In this document: piece by piece, positions 52,851 to 62,918 of the stretch
How positions within the stretch are numbered: the first letter of the stretch is position 1
How the letters are laid out: the number at the start of each line of letters is the position of its first letter
Source: Acidobacteria bacterium UBA2161
GTDB taxonomy: Bacteria > Acidobacteriota > Vicinamibacteria > Vicinamibacterales > UBA823
Direction of reading: 5' to 3'
NCBI GenBank assembly: GCA_002328835.1
Contig: DCWN01000042.1
Span: forward strand, 1 to 64,000
Length of the DNA: 64,000 nucleotides
Made by a program: the position numbers and the translations under genes
The notes under the pieces: model-generated
The model's database searches: none
Told to the model about the DNA's origin: nothing
Seen by the model: the letters and a program-made list of their open reading frames with translations, nothing else

Positions 52851-54563
52851 TCAGCGGTTCGTGACGATCAGAACGCGTTGCCGGACACTCTCCAGATCGG
52901 GGTGCAGCAGGTCGCCGATCCGCAGTGCGGCGGTGTCGACGTAGTCGATTCGATCGAGGCGGCGCAAGGGTCCGGCGATACGTGACTCGAGCGGCGCGAG
53001 GTCACGGCGCCGAATGACGGCGATGGCGGGAGCCGGACTCTCGAGAAAGTCGACGACCTGGTCGGGCGTGACGAGTTCGCGGCGAGGCAGGCCGGAGTAG
53101 AAGATCTGGTTCCTTCCGAAGGCGCGGTGCGTCCCGAGGGTGTGGCCCTCACGCCACGCCTCGCTCAAGGTGGCGGCGGCGCGCTCGACCGGCGAGGGGC
53201 GCGGCGGAGAGAGGACCTGAAAATGTAGTGACAAGAGCGTGACGGCGCCGCCGAGGACGACCGCGAGCGGCGCCGTGTTGAGGCGGCCCGTCGCAACGGC
53301 GGCGCCCAGCACAACCGCCGCTCCGAGAAACGCGGTCGCGGGTATGAGCGGCTGCGGCATCCCGGCCGCCGCGAGGACAGGGGCGCCACGGAACATCAGC
53401 CAGGCCAGGGCCAGCCAGCACATGACGACGCCAGCCGCTGACATCCGGAGACGCCTGGCATGGCGCGGTTCGGCCCGTGCGTCAAGGTGCTCGCGGATGC
53501 TGCGGGCGAGAAGGATGGCCACGGGAGGCAGGAGCGGCAGGATGTATCGCGGCTGCTTGCCGACCGACGCGCTGTAGAAGAGCAGTGGGGCCAGAGTCCA
53601 GACGATCAAGCGCAGGTCGACCAGTTGCGGGACGACGCGAGTGCGGATCGCGCGAGCGATTCCCGGAGCCCAGAGTACCGCGAACGGCGTCCAGGGCAGT
53701 AGGCCCCCGGCCAGGATCGGCACGTAGAACCAGAAAGGCCGGGGATCGTTGAATTCCGGGGTGGCGAATCGGGTGAGGTTCTCACCAACGAAGAAACGGA
53801 CGAGGTAGGCCGCGCCGTGGACCTGCGCCATCGCGGCGAACCAGGGCACCGCGACGGCGAGAAACACGCCGAGGGCCGCGGCGACCGTCGCCATCGTCAG
53901 GCCGGCAGGCGCGCGCAGGTGCCAGGCCGTCCCGGCCGGGCCACGATGCTCCCAGCACGCCAGCGGTAAAACCACCAACGCGGGCAGGACGATCCCAATC
54001 GGGCCCTTGGTCAAACAGGCGAGCGCGGCGGCGAACGCCGCGACAACGAGCCAGGCTCGACGGTGCCCCGGAGCGTCGATCGGCCACGTCCCGGCGTCGC
54101 GTCGGTCGGACGACAGAGCGCGAACCAGAGCCCACGTGGCGAACGTGATGAGCGCGGTGACGGGGAGATCTGGCAGGGCCTGCCAGGCCATCGCCGCACA
54201 CCCGAAGGTCGTCGCGACGATCGCTCCAGCCAGGGTGCCCGTCGCGCGATCGTACCAGCGACTAGCGACGGCGTAGGTCAGCAACACCAGGGCCAGGCCG
54301 GCGAGCGCCGAGGGCAGTCGGGCGGCGGCCTCGGTGACGCCACCGACGCCATAGGCCGCGGCGATGAGCCAGTACATCAGTACCGGTTTCTCGAAGCGGA
54401 CCTCGGCGTTGTACTGCGGCGTTAGCCAGTCCCCGGACACGATCATCTGCCGGGCCGATTCGGCGTAGAACGCCTCGTCCGAGTCGGTCACGGCGCTCCG
54501 GCCCAGGCCGAGAAGCAGCGTCACGACACAGAGGACGAGCAGCCAGCGAACCGGGGGCGGCAC
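52851..54563 (-). CDS. GT39-type membrane glycosyltransferase (ArnT/PMT-like)
   Basis: 570 aa. About ten transmembrane helices, with the PMT/GT39 signature DSDEAFYAESARQMIVSGDWLTPQYN near residue 28 (catalytic Asp-Glu in the first loop) and RFEKPVLMYWLIAAAYGVGG. A periplasmic C-terminal part begins near 400. It transfers a sugar from a polyprenyl-phosphate donor to a protein or lipid A; the acceptor is not evident. GTG start with TACAAT 6 nt upstream; rho lies divergently. Confidence 0.9.
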   Translation of the reverse strand: MPPPVRWLLVLCVVTLLLGLGRSAVTDSDEAFYAESARQMIVSGDWLTPQYNAEVRFEKPVLMYWLIAAAYGVGGVTEAAARLPSALAGLALVLLTYAVASRWYDRATGTLAGAIVATTFGCAAMAWQALPDLPVTALITFATWALVRALSSDRRDAGTWPIDAPGHRRAWLVVAAFAAALACLTKGPIGIVLPALVVLPLACWEHRGPAGTAWHLRAPAGLTMATVAAALGVFLAVAVPWFAAMAQVHGAAYLVRFFVGENLTRFATPEFNDPRPFWFYVPILAGGLLPWTPFAVLWAPGIARAIRTRVVPQLVDLRLIVWTLAPLLFYSASVGKQPRYILPLLPPVAILLARSIREHLDARAEPRHARRLRMSAAGVVMCWLALAWLMFRGAPVLAAAGMPQPLIPATAFLGAAVVLGAAVATGRLNTAPLAVVLGGAVTLLSLHFQVLSPPRPSPVERAAATLSEAWREGHTLGTHRAFGRNQIFYSGLPRRELVTPDQVVDFLESPAPAIAVIRRRDLAPLESRIAGPLRRLDRIDYVDTAALRIGDLLHPDLESVRQRVLIVTNR

Positions 54564-54569
54564 GCGCGG

Positions 54570-54575
54570 ATTGTA
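54570..54575 (-). promoter_or_regulatory. -10 box of leaderless GT39 gene
   Basis: TACAAT on the minus strand ends 6 nt before the GTG start at 54563, the same spacing as amrS and pepA. Confidence 0.45.
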
Positions 54576-54625
54576 TCCCGGCCGGGTGTGCGAGACGGCG
54601 CGCGGCGACTATCCGGAACACCAAG

Positions 54626-54654
54626 TTGACAGGTCGCAACGGCTTCCGTATACT
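54626..54654 (+). promoter_or_regulatory. promoter of rho
   Basis: Consensus TTGACA (54626-54631), 17-bp spacer, TATACT (54649-54654). One of the best promoters in the window. Transcription near 54661 gives a leader of about 104 nt. Confidence 0.75.
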
Positions 54655-54710
54655 CGGATTGCGTTCGGCTCCAATCCGAACCTCGACTGAACGGACTGCG
54701 GGGCTCCCGG

Positions 54711-54750
54711 TCCCGCGCCCACAACCCACATCCCCCATACCTTCGACTTA
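54711..54750 (+). promoter_or_regulatory. C-rich, G-poor rho leader (possible rut site)
   Basis: In these 40 nt there are 21 C and only 3 G, with many YC steps, in a genome of balanced high G+C. Rho binds unstructured C-rich RNA. It lies in the rho leader, so feedback termination by Rho, as known for E. coli rho, is plausible but inferred. Confidence 0.5.
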
Positions 54751-54764
54751 CGGTTTGCGGTTCA

Positions 54765-56132
<1,368 letters not shown>

Positions 56133-56148
56133 TCCTGCGACTGGCGCG

Positions 56149-56388
56149 ATGACGACGATCAAGGTGCGCAAGAACGGCCCGTATCGCGTCATCGCTGACG
56201 GTGACGGCGACGACGTCACCATCATCGATTGGAACGGCCGCGAGTACCCCGCCCCCGACCGCCCGATCGCGCTCTGTCGGTGCGGCGTGTCCGCCACGAA
56301 GCCCTTCTGCGACAAGAGCCACGCGCGCGCCGGCTTCACCCCTGACGAAGACACGGACGACGCCGGCGGCGGCCCGGCGGCGGGGTAG
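56149..56388 (+). CDS. CDGSH iron-sulfur protein
   Basis: 79 aa. One CDGSH motif C-x-C-x9-C-x3-H (LCRCGVSATKPFCDKSH, about residues 43-59) binds a 2Fe-2S cluster, preceded by a beta strand region PYRVIADGDGDDVTIIDWNG. Small bacterial CDGSH proteins have an unclear electron or iron role. It begins 17 nt after rho and ends 4 nt from the convergent clpB. Confidence 0.9.
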   Translation: MTTIKVRKNGPYRVIADGDGDDVTIIDWNGREYPAPDRPIALCRCGVSATKPFCDKSHARAGFTPDEDTDDAGGGPAAG

Positions 56389-56391
56389 CCC

Positions 56392-58998
56392 CTAGGATGT
56401 CGCGGACACGCTGGGGGGCTTGTCGAACCTCAGCTCGCCATCGGCCGCGTCCACGACGACGGCCTCGCCCTCGGCGAACTCTCCCTCCAGGATCTTCAGA
56501 GCCAACGGATCCAGGATCCGGCGTTGCAGCACCCGCTTGAGCGGGCGGGCGCCGTAGGTCGGGTCGTAGCCCTCGGCGATCAGCAGATCTTTCGAACTCT
56601 GGGTCAGCGTCAGCTCCAGCTTGCGCCGCGCCAGCCGCGCCGCGAGCTGCTCGAGCTGGATGTCGATCACCGCCCGCAGGTGGTCTCGGCCGAGCACGTG
56701 GAAGAAGATCACCTCGTCGATCCGATTCAGCAGTTCGGGCCTGAAATGCTCCCGCAGCGCGACGGTCACGCGTTCCCGCGTGGCCTCGTCCAGGTCGCCC
56801 TCCGCACTCGCCGGATGCGCCGCGATGTACTGACTGCCCAGGTTTGAAGTCATGATGACGACGGCGTTCCTGAAGTCGACGTGGCGGCCCTTGCTGTCGG
56901 TCAGCCGTCCGTCGTCGAGCAGCTGGAGCAGGATGTTGAGCACCTCGGGATGCGCCTTCTCGATTTCATCGAGCAGAATGACCGAGTAGGGCCGGCGTCG
57001 CGCGGCTTCGGTCAACTGTCCGGCCTCGTCGTACCCCACGTAGCCGGGCGGGGCGCCGATGAGGCGAGAGACCGAGTGCTTCTCCTGGAATTCGGACATG
57101 TCCACGCGAATCATCGCCTGCTCGTCGTCGAACAGAAACTCGGCGAGCGCGCGCGCCAGCTCGGTCTTGCCGACGCCTGTCGGGCCAAGGAGCATGAAGC
57201 TGCCGAGCGGACGGTTCGGATCTTGTAGCCCGGCTCGGGCGCGACGAACGGCGTTGGCGACCGCGGTGATCGCGTCGTCCTGACCGACCACGCGGCGCCG
57301 CAGACGATCCTCCATGGCGATCAGCTTCTGCACTTCGCCCTCGACGAGCCGCGAGACCGGAATTCGCGTCCACCGACTGACGACGGCGGCGATGTCGTCC
57401 TCGTCGACCTCCTCGCGTAGCATGCGCGTTCCGGCCTGCAACTCGGCGAGTCGCTCGGCGGCGGCCTGCACGTCGGCCTCCAGCGCCGGCACCTTTCCGT
57501 ACTGCAGCTCGGAGGCCTTTGCGTAGTCACCCGCCCGCTGGGCGTGCTCGATCTCGTGCCTGGCTTGCTCCAGGCGTTCCTTCAAGCGGCGCCCGGACTG
57601 GATCTCGGTCTTCTCCTGCTGCCACTGGCCCTGGAGCGTCGCGCTCTCGGCGGTCAGCGTGGTGAGCTCGTCTTCGAGCCGGGCAAGCCGCTCGCGTGAT
57701 GCCGGGTCGTGCTCCTTGCGCAGCGCCTCGCGCTCGATCTCGAGCTGCATGATCCGGCGCCGAGCCTCGTCGAGTTCGGCGGGCATCGAGTCGATCTCGG
57801 TTCTGAGCTTCGCCGCAGCTTCATCGACGAGATCGATCGCCTTGTCCGGGAGAAACCGGTCGGCAATGTAGCGATGAGAGAGCACCGCCGCGGCCACCAG
57901 GCCGGCGTCCTTGAGCTTCACGCCATGGTGAATCTCGTAGCGCTCCCGTAGCCCTCGGAGAATGCTGATCGTGTCCTCGACGGTCGGCTCGCCGACCTGG
58001 ACCGGCTGGAACCGACGTTCGAGGGCGGCATCCTTCTCGATGTGCTTCCGGTACTCGTCGAGCGTCGTCGCGCCGATCGTGTGCAGCTCGCCCCGCGCGA
58101 GCATCGGCTTCAGCATGTTGGAGGCGTCGACGGCGCCTTCCGCCGGCCCGGCGCAGACGACGGTGTGCAACTCGTCGATGAAGAGCACGACCTGGCCGTC
58201 CGACTCGGTGATCTCCTTCAGGACCGCCTTCAAGCGCTCTTCGAACTCGCCACGGAACTTGGCGCCCGCGATGAGGGCGCCCATGTCGAGCCCGACGATG
58301 CGCTTCTCCTTGAGCCCCTCCGGCACGTCGCCCCTGACGATGCGCTGCGCGAGTCCCTCGACGATGGCGGTCTTGCCGACGCCGGGCGCGCCGATGAGCA
58401 CCGGGTTGTTCTTCGTCCGCCGCGACAGCACCTGGATGACCCGGCGGATCTCCTCGTCGCGGCCGATGACCGGATCGAGCTTGTCCCGCCGGGCGTCGTC
58501 GGTGAGATCCCGCCCGTAGCGCTCGAGCGCTTGATACTTATCTTCCGGATTCTGATCGACGACGCGCTGCGTCCCCCGCACCGCGACCAGGGCCTCGAGG
58601 ATCCGGTCGGGCGTGATGCCGTGGGCGCCCAGCACCGCGCCGTCCTCGGCCCCGACGCCGAGCAGTAGATGCTCCGTGCTGATGTAGTCGTCCTTGAGCC
58701 GATCAGCTTCATCCTCGGCATGCTGCATCACCGGCCGCATCCGAGGCGAGAGGGCAGGCGGGTCACCGCCCTCGGCCGTCGGAAGCTGTTCCAGGCGCGC
58801 CTCGACGGCGGCCGCCAGGCTCGCGGCGTCGACGCGCATCTTGCCCAGCAGCGCAGGGACCACGCCGTCGGCCTGAGCCAGCAGGGCGGCCAGGAGATGC
58901 TCGGGTTCGAGCTGCGGATGGTGGGCGCGGCTGGCTCGACGCTCTGCGTCGAGAAAGGCCTCCTGTGCCTTCTGAGTGTAGCGGTTGATGTTCATCAT
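56392..58998 (-). CDS. clpB: protein disaggregase ClpB
   Basis: About 868 aa. Clp_N repeats at 1-145, AAA1 Walker A GAPGVGKTAIVEGLAQRI near residue 200, Walker B VVLFIDELHTVV, coiled-coil middle domain about 400-530, AAA2 Walker A GPTGVGKTELARALAEFL near 605, and RVDMSEF. It works with DnaK to dissolve aggregates. The last gene of hspR-cbpA-clpB. ATG at 58998 or 58995 (or GTG 59007); the family usually begins NINRYTQKAQEAF. Confidence 0.97.
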   Translation of the reverse strand: MMNINRYTQKAQEAFLDAERRASRAHHPQLEPEHLLAALLAQADGVVPALLGKMRVDAASLAAAVEARLEQLPTAEGGDPPALSPRMRPVMQHAEDEADRLKDDYISTEHLLLGVGAEDGAVLGAHGITPDRILEALVAVRGTQRVVDQNPEDKYQALERYGRDLTDDARRDKLDPVIGRDEEIRRVIQVLSRRTKNNPVLIGAPGVGKTAIVEGLAQRIVRGDVPEGLKEKRIVGLDMGALIAGAKFRGEFEERLKAVLKEITESDGQVVLFIDELHTVVCAGPAEGAVDASNMLKPMLARGELHTIGATTLDEYRKHIEKDAALERRFQPVQVGEPTVEDTISILRGLRERYEIHHGVKLKDAGLVAAAVLSHRYIADRFLPDKAIDLVDEAAAKLRTEIDSMPAELDEARRRIMQLEIEREALRKEHDPASRERLARLEDELTTLTAESATLQGQWQQEKTEIQSGRRLKERLEQARHEIEHAQRAGDYAKASELQYGKVPALEADVQAAAERLAELQAGTRMLREEVDEDDIAAVVSRWTRIPVSRLVEGEVQKLIAMEDRLRRRVVGQDDAITAVANAVRRARAGLQDPNRPLGSFMLLGPTGVGKTELARALAEFLFDDEQAMIRVDMSEFQEKHSVSRLIGAPPGYVGYDEAGQLTEAARRRPYSVILLDEIEKAHPEVLNILLQLLDDGRLTDSKGRHVDFRNAVVIMTSNLGSQYIAAHPASAEGDLDEATRERVTVALREHFRPELLNRIDEVIFFHVLGRDHLRAVIDIQLEQLAARLARRKLELTLTQSSKDLLIAEGYDPTYGARPLKRVLQRRILDPLALKILEGEFAEGEAVVVDAADGELRFDKPPSVSATS

Positions 58999-59034
58999 GT
59001 CGTGCACCCGATAAAGAGTGTCCGGCCGGCGCTG

Positions 59035-60027
59035 TCACGCATTCGACCGAGCACGGCGTTTCTTGCGCCCGGACTTGCCGGGCCGTTCGATCTCGGCCAA
59101 CGCTTCGTAGTGCTCCCGTTGTTCGTCGCTGAGCCGGCGCGGCACCTCGATGGTCACCGTCGCGTAGAGCGCGCCGCGTTCGCCATGCGATCGCACCCCG
59201 GGCATGCCCTGGCCCTTCAGACGAAAGACCTGGCCAGGTTGCGTGGCCGGCGGGATCTTGAGCGTGAGGCTCGGCCCCTCGAGCGTCGGCACCTCGACCG
59301 TGCCGCCCAGCACGGCCGTGGTCAACGCCACGTCCACCGGCGTATGCAGGTCGCGCCCCTCTCGCCGGAATTTCGGGTGCTCGGCGATCCGAACGCGGAG
59401 GAAGACGTCGCCCGCGGCCGCTCCGCCGACGCCGGCCTCGCCCTCGCCGGCGATCCGAACCCGCGACCCGTCACTCACGCCGGGCGGAATCTTCACGTCC
59501 ACGGTTCGGGCCTGCCCGCGCGTCGCGATCGAGAACCGGCGTTGGACCCCGTGCAGCGCCTCCTCGAGCGTGAGGTCGATCGATTGCTCGACGTCACGGC
59601 CCTTGTTCCTGGGGGCGCGGCGACGCTGTGGCTCGTGGGCGCCGCCGAAGAACGTGTGAAAGAAATCTGAGAACGGATCGCCGGCCCCGCCGGCCCGCGC
59701 CTCGGCGCCGCCCATGTTGACCGTCCAGCGCCCATCCCCGAACGGCCAGCCGCTGCCGAACGGGTTCGCGCCGCCGCCCGGTCCACCGGGGGCCTGCTCG
59801 TACTGTCGCCAGTTCGCGCCCAGTTCGTCGTACTTCCGCCGCGTCTCCGCGTTGCCGAGAACCTCATAGGCTTCGGTGATGTCCTTGAACTTGGACTCGG
59901 AGGTCGCGTCGCCCGGGTTGACGTCGGGATGGTGCTTGCGCGCGAGCTTCCGGTACGCCTGCTTGATCTCCTTCGCGCTGGCGGACTTGGCGATCCCGAG
60001 CGTCTGGTAGTAGTCCTTGAAATCCAT
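59035..60027 (-). CDS. cbpA: DnaJ-like co-chaperone without zinc finger (CbpA type)
   Basis: 330 aa. J domain at 4-70: YYQTLGIAKSASAKEIKQAYRKLARKHHPDVNPGD with HPD. A Gly/Phe-rich linker (about 75-120: PGGPGGGANPFGSGWPFG) and two C-terminal substrate-binding beta domains (about 150-320) follow; the four-repeat CxxCxGxG zinc domain of DnaJ is absent. It would stimulate DnaK ATPase. It lies between hspR and clpB, 12 nt after hspR. Confidence 0.93.
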   Translation of the reverse strand: MDFKDYYQTLGIAKSASAKEIKQAYRKLARKHHPDVNPGDATSESKFKDITEAYEVLGNAETRRKYDELGANWRQYEQAPGGPGGGANPFGSGWPFGDGRWTVNMGGAEARAGGAGDPFSDFFHTFFGGAHEPQRRRAPRNKGRDVEQSIDLTLEEALHGVQRRFSIATRGQARTVDVKIPPGVSDGSRVRIAGEGEAGVGGAAAGDVFLRVRIAEHPKFRREGRDLHTPVDVALTTAVLGGTVEVPTLEGPSLTLKIPPATQPGQVFRLKGQGMPGVRSHGERGALYATVTIEVPRRLSDEQREHYEALAEIERPGKSGRKKRRARSNA

Positions 60028-60039
60028 ACGGTCGACGCC

Positions 60040-60375
60040 TTAGAGCCCGAGCAGTCCGCACAAGTGTTCGACTTCATGGGTCAGCCGACGCCGGCGATCC
60101 GGCCGCGCCAGCCCGCCCGCGTCGGTCAGTTCCCGCATCCGCTGGGCGACATCGGCGATCGAGAGCAATTGCTGCACGCCCGCCAGGTTGATCCCGCACT
60201 CGTCGACCAGATACTTGATGACGCGCAGCCGCGCCAGTTCGTCCTCCGAGTAGACGCGCATACTGCCGAGCGTGCGGGGAGGCCGGACGAGACCGAGACG
60301 CTCGTATTTCCGCAAGGTCTGCGGATGCATTCCGAGGCGACGCGCCGCCACGCTGATGAAGATCACCTCGTCCAC
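60040..60375 (-). CDS. hspR: heat shock repressor HspR (MerR family)
   Basis: About 111 aa. MerR winged helix: FISVAARRLGMHPQTLRKYERLGLVRPPRTLGSMRVYSEDELARLRVIKYLVDECGINLAGVQQLL. HspR represses chaperone genes and, in Streptomyces, dnaK-grpE-dnaJ-hspR. GTG at 60375 is chosen because GAGG lies 5 nt upstream; 60381 is two codons earlier. It heads the unit with cbpA and clpB, so likely represses its own operon. Confidence 0.92.
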   Translation of the reverse strand: MDEVIFISVAARRLGMHPQTLRKYERLGLVRPPRTLGSMRVYSEDELARLRVIKYLVDECGINLAGVQQLLSIADVAQRMRELTDAGGLARPDRRRRLTHEVEHLCGLLGL

Positions 60376-60398
60376 GGTCACCTCAGGGCAAGGGAAAC

Positions 60399-60419
60399 AT
60401 GAAGTTAAGTCGCTCCAAG
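60399..60419. promoter_or_regulatory. HAIR-like element at hspR start site
   Basis: ATGAAGT-N7-CTCCAAG. It matches HspR's HAIR inverted repeat (CTTGAGT-N7-ACTCAAG) at 4 of 7 in each half. AAGT occurs three times in 20 nt. It overlaps the predicted start of hspR transcription (about 60411), where a repressor would act. Confidence 0.35.
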
Positions 60420-60446
60420 TATAGGCATTGATACGGCGCGTGTCAA
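60418..60446 (-). promoter_or_regulatory. promoter of hspR-cbpA-clpB
   Basis: On the minus strand TTGACA (60446-60441), 17-bp spacer, TATACT (60423-60418), fully consensus. Transcription near 60411. Confidence 0.7.
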
Positions 60447-60482
60447 CTCTGCCGGCCAGCCTCAGGCTCGCGCCGGGCGGGC

Positions 60483-60491
60483 TGGTATAGA
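60483..60491 (+). promoter_or_regulatory. extended -10 promoter of NSS transporter
   Basis: TGG-TATAGA; no good -35. Transcription near 60498 gives a leader of about 28 nt up to the CTG start at 60526, including the GGAGG site. Confidence 0.4.
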
Positions 60492-60525
60492 CTCGTCCGG
60501 CGTTCAGCGCTGCGCGGAGGTAGAA

Positions 60526-61992
60526 CTGTCGACTCGAGAGACGTTCTCATCCCGGTGGGGGCTCATCCTGGCGGGCCTGGGCATGGCCGTCGGAACCGGG
60601 AATCTCTGGCGGTTTCCGCGAATTGCGGCCCAGAACGGCGGCGCGGCGTTCCTCATCCCTTGGTTCATCTTCCTCTTCGTCTGGTCGTTGCCGTTGATCA
60701 TCGCCGAGTTCGGTATCGGTCGTGGCGCCCGCCGCGGTGTGGTCGGCGCTTTCAGCTCGCTGATCGGCGGGCGGTTCGCCTGGATGGGCGGATTCATCGC
60801 TGTCACGACGGTGATGATCCTCTTCTACTACTCGGTCGTCACTGGTTGGGCGCTGAAGTACTTCCTCCTGAGCGCCAGTGGCGGCCTCGCGGGCCAGGCC
60901 CCGGCGGCGTACTGGGACGCCTACAGCAGCTCGATCTGGCAGCCGATCGCATTCCACCTGGCCGCCGTCGGGATCGGGGCCGCGGTCATCCTGCGCGGTG
61001 TCGTCTCGGGAATCGAGCGCGCGAACCGGGTGCTGATTCCGACCCTGTTCGTCTTGCTCATCGTGGCCGTCGCGCGCTCGGTGACGCTGCCTGGCGCCGA
61101 TCGAGGCTTGGAGTTTCTGTTCAATCCAGACCTCTCGACGCTGACGAACTATCGAACATGGCTCGAAGCCCTGACGCAGTCGGCGTGGTCGACCGGCGCC
61201 GGGTGGGGGATGATTCTGACCTACGCCACCTACATGCGGAAGAGCGATGACGTGGTCCTGAACGCCACGATCATTGGCTTCGGTGACAACTCCGCGTCGC
61301 TCCTGGCGGGCATGGCGGTCGTCCCGACGGCGTTCGCGATCCTCTCGACCGAAGAGGCGATGACGGTGATGGCGTCGAGCAACTACGGCCTGACGTTCAT
61401 CTGGATCCCGCAGCTGTTCGAGCGGGTGCCGGGGGGTGCGATCTTCCTGCCACTGTTCTTCCTCGCCCTATTCTCGGCGGCCCTGTCCTCCCTCATCGCC
61501 ATGATCGAACTCGCCACGCGCATTCTCATCGACGGAGGGATGGTCCGGCGGCGGGCGGTGCGTTTGGTCGCCGGGGCGGTCGCGGTGTGCGGCATTCCCT
61601 CGGCCGTGAACGTCAACATCCTCGAGAACCAGGACTGGGTCTGGGGCATCGCCCTGATGATCAGCGGGTTGTTCATTTCGATTGCGGCGACGCAGTACGG
61701 GCAGGAGCGATTCCGCGATGAGTTGGTCAACGTGCCGGGGAACGACTTCAACCTGGGGCGCGTGTACAGCTGGATCCTGAAGTATCTCGTCCCGGCGGAG
61801 TTCGTCGCGATGTTCGCCTGGTGGATGTATCAGGCGGCGACCGTCTACGATCCCGACGGGTGGTGGAATCCGACGCACACCTTTTCGGTCGGCACCTGCC
61901 TCGTGCAGTGGGGCCTGGCGCTCGTGCTGTTGATCAGTTTCAACAAACGGATGGCGCGGGCCAGCGTCGCCGGCTCGGCGGAGGCCGCATGA
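60526..61992 (+). CDS. sodium:neurotransmitter symporter (NSS/SLC6) family transporter
   Basis: 488 aa if started at CTG 60526. NSS signature in TM1: GLILAGLGMAVGTGNLWRFPRIAAQNGG (the unwound Na/substrate site), TM6-type segment, and 11-12 helices in all. LeuT-fold Na+-coupled amino acid uptake is expected. The only ATG (60583) would remove half of TM1; no ATG/GTG/TTG is in frame between the upstream stop (60406) and there. CTG at 60526 has GGAGG 5 nt upstream and gives an N terminus of LeuT length. Its stop overlaps the small MetS-like subunit gene by 4 nt. Confidence 0.9.
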   Translation: MSTRETFSSRWGLILAGLGMAVGTGNLWRFPRIAAQNGGAAFLIPWFIFLFVWSLPLIIAEFGIGRGARRGVVGAFSSLIGGRFAWMGGFIAVTTVMILFYYSVVTGWALKYFLLSASGGLAGQAPAAYWDAYSSSIWQPIAFHLAAVGIGAAVILRGVVSGIERANRVLIPTLFVLLIVAVARSVTLPGADRGLEFLFNPDLSTLTNYRTWLEALTQSAWSTGAGWGMILTYATYMRKSDDVVLNATIIGFGDNSASLLAGMAVVPTAFAILSTEEAMTVMASSNYGLTFIWIPQLFERVPGGAIFLPLFFLALFSAALSSLIAMIELATRILIDGGMVRRRAVRLVAGAVAVCGIPSAVNVNILENQDWVWGIALMISGLFISIAATQYGQERFRDELVNVPGNDFNLGRVYSWILKYLVPAEFVAMFAWWMYQAATVYDPDGWWNPTHTFSVGTCLVQWGLALVLLISFNKRMARASVAGSAEAA

Positions 61993-62132
61993 GCGGTCGA
62001 ACGTGGCTGATGATGGCGCTCATGCTCGGCCTCAACTGGGGCGGATTCATCGCCCTGCTCCTCTTCGGCATCCGACGCGAGGCGCAGAAACGCCGGTCCG
62101 CCGCCGTGGAGCAGGATTCCTTCACCGACTGA
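61989..62132 (+). CDS. MetS-like small subunit of NSS transporter
   Basis: 47 aa. One transmembrane helix (LMMALMLGLNWGGFIALLLFGI) and a charged tail, overlapping the transporter stop by 4 nt. In Corynebacterium MetP needs a small MetS protein for methionine/alanine uptake; many NSS genes carry such a partner. Assignment rests on size, topology and coupling. Confidence 0.75.
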   Translation: MSGRTWLMMALMLGLNWGGFIALLLFGIRREAQKRRSAAVEQDSFTD

Positions 62133-62835
62133 AGCGATCGTTGCGCCACGGCTCGGCCGTGTCCGAGTAGCCTCGGCTCTCCCAGAAGCCCTTTCGATCC
62201 GCATCCGCGAACTCAATCGCGCGGATCCATTTCGTGCCTTTCCATGCATAGAGCTTCGGCGTGATCATGCGACAGGGCCCGCCGTGCTCCCGCGGCAGCG
62301 GTTGCTCCTCCCAGGTGTGAGCGAGCAGCACGTCGTCCTCGACGGCGCGAGCGAGCGGGAGATTGGTCGTGTAGGGCGTCCCGCTGCTCGGATCGACGTC
62401 GGCGCCGGTGCAGATGACGAACGCCGCGTCCGGCCGCGGCACGACGAGTTCGGCGATCTGGCGGAAGCGAACGCCCCGCCAGCGGTTGTCGAACCGGCTC
62501 CACGTGGTCACGCAGTGGAAGTCACTGACGTCGTCGACCTGTGGCAGGGCCATGAAGTCGTCCCAGGTCAGAGTGAGCGGGTTGTCGATGAGGCCGCGCA
62601 GTTCGAGGCGCCAGGCGCCGCAGGTGACCTCGGGGTGCACGCCGAGATCGAGGACCGGCCAGTTCGAGACGACGCGTTGACCCACGGGGAGCTGCGGCAT
62701 GCCATGCCGATTGGTGGGCCCGCTGCCTTCTGGCGGTCCGGTTGCATCGGCGTCGGCGACGCCGTGTCGAAGCGCGCGCTGACGGTCGATGTAGCGCTGG
62801 CGACGGGCGACGAGTGACGATGGTTCGGTCGGCAT
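62122..62835 (-). CDS. molybdopterin-dependent oxidoreductase (sulfite oxidase fold)
   Basis: 237 aa. The Mo-cofactor core is present with ligand Cys in DFHCVTTWSRFDNRWRGV near residue 107, LTWDDFMALPQ near 90, and GGPCRMITPKLYAWKGTKWIRAIEF near 187. No signal peptide or Tat motif, so cytosolic YuiH/YedY-like. No MPT partner genes nearby. Starts at ATG with TATGCT 6 nt upstream. Overlaps the MetS-like gene end by 11 nt. Confidence 0.9.
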   Translation of the reverse strand: MPTEPSSLVARRQRYIDRQRALRHGVADADATGPPEGSGPTNRHGMPQLPVGQRVVSNWPVLDLGVHPEVTCGAWRLELRGLIDNPLTLTWDDFMALPQVDDVSDFHCVTTWSRFDNRWRGVRFRQIAELVVPRPDAAFVICTGADVDPSSGTPYTTNLPLARAVEDDVLLAHTWEEQPLPREHGGPCRMITPKLYAWKGTKWIRAIEFADADRKGFWESRGYSDTAEPWRNDRFSR

Positions 62836-62841
62836 GGCCCC

Positions 62842-62847
62842 AGCATA
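62842..62847 (-). promoter_or_regulatory. -10 box of leaderless molybdopterin oxidoreductase
   Basis: TATGCT on the minus strand ends 6 nt before the ATG start at 62835. It matches the consensus at 4 of 6. Confidence 0.35.
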
Positions 62848-62881
62848 TCGGATGTGCGCGAGGGCGAGGCGCCGACCGCCG

Positions 62882-62890
62882 TGCTATCGT
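62882..62890 (+). promoter_or_regulatory. extended -10 promoter of bacilliredoxin gene
   Basis: TGC-TATCGT; the same hexamer as the aromatic operon promoter. No -35 found. Leader about 22 nt to the GTG. Confidence 0.4.
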
Positions 62891-62918
62891 GGGACGTCGA
62901 AGCTGAAAGGAGCGCTAC

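Noticed and set aside
60040..60450. CIRCE element or perfect HAIR near hspR
   Set aside because: No TTAGCACTC-N9 repeat; only an imperfect HAIR-like site was found.
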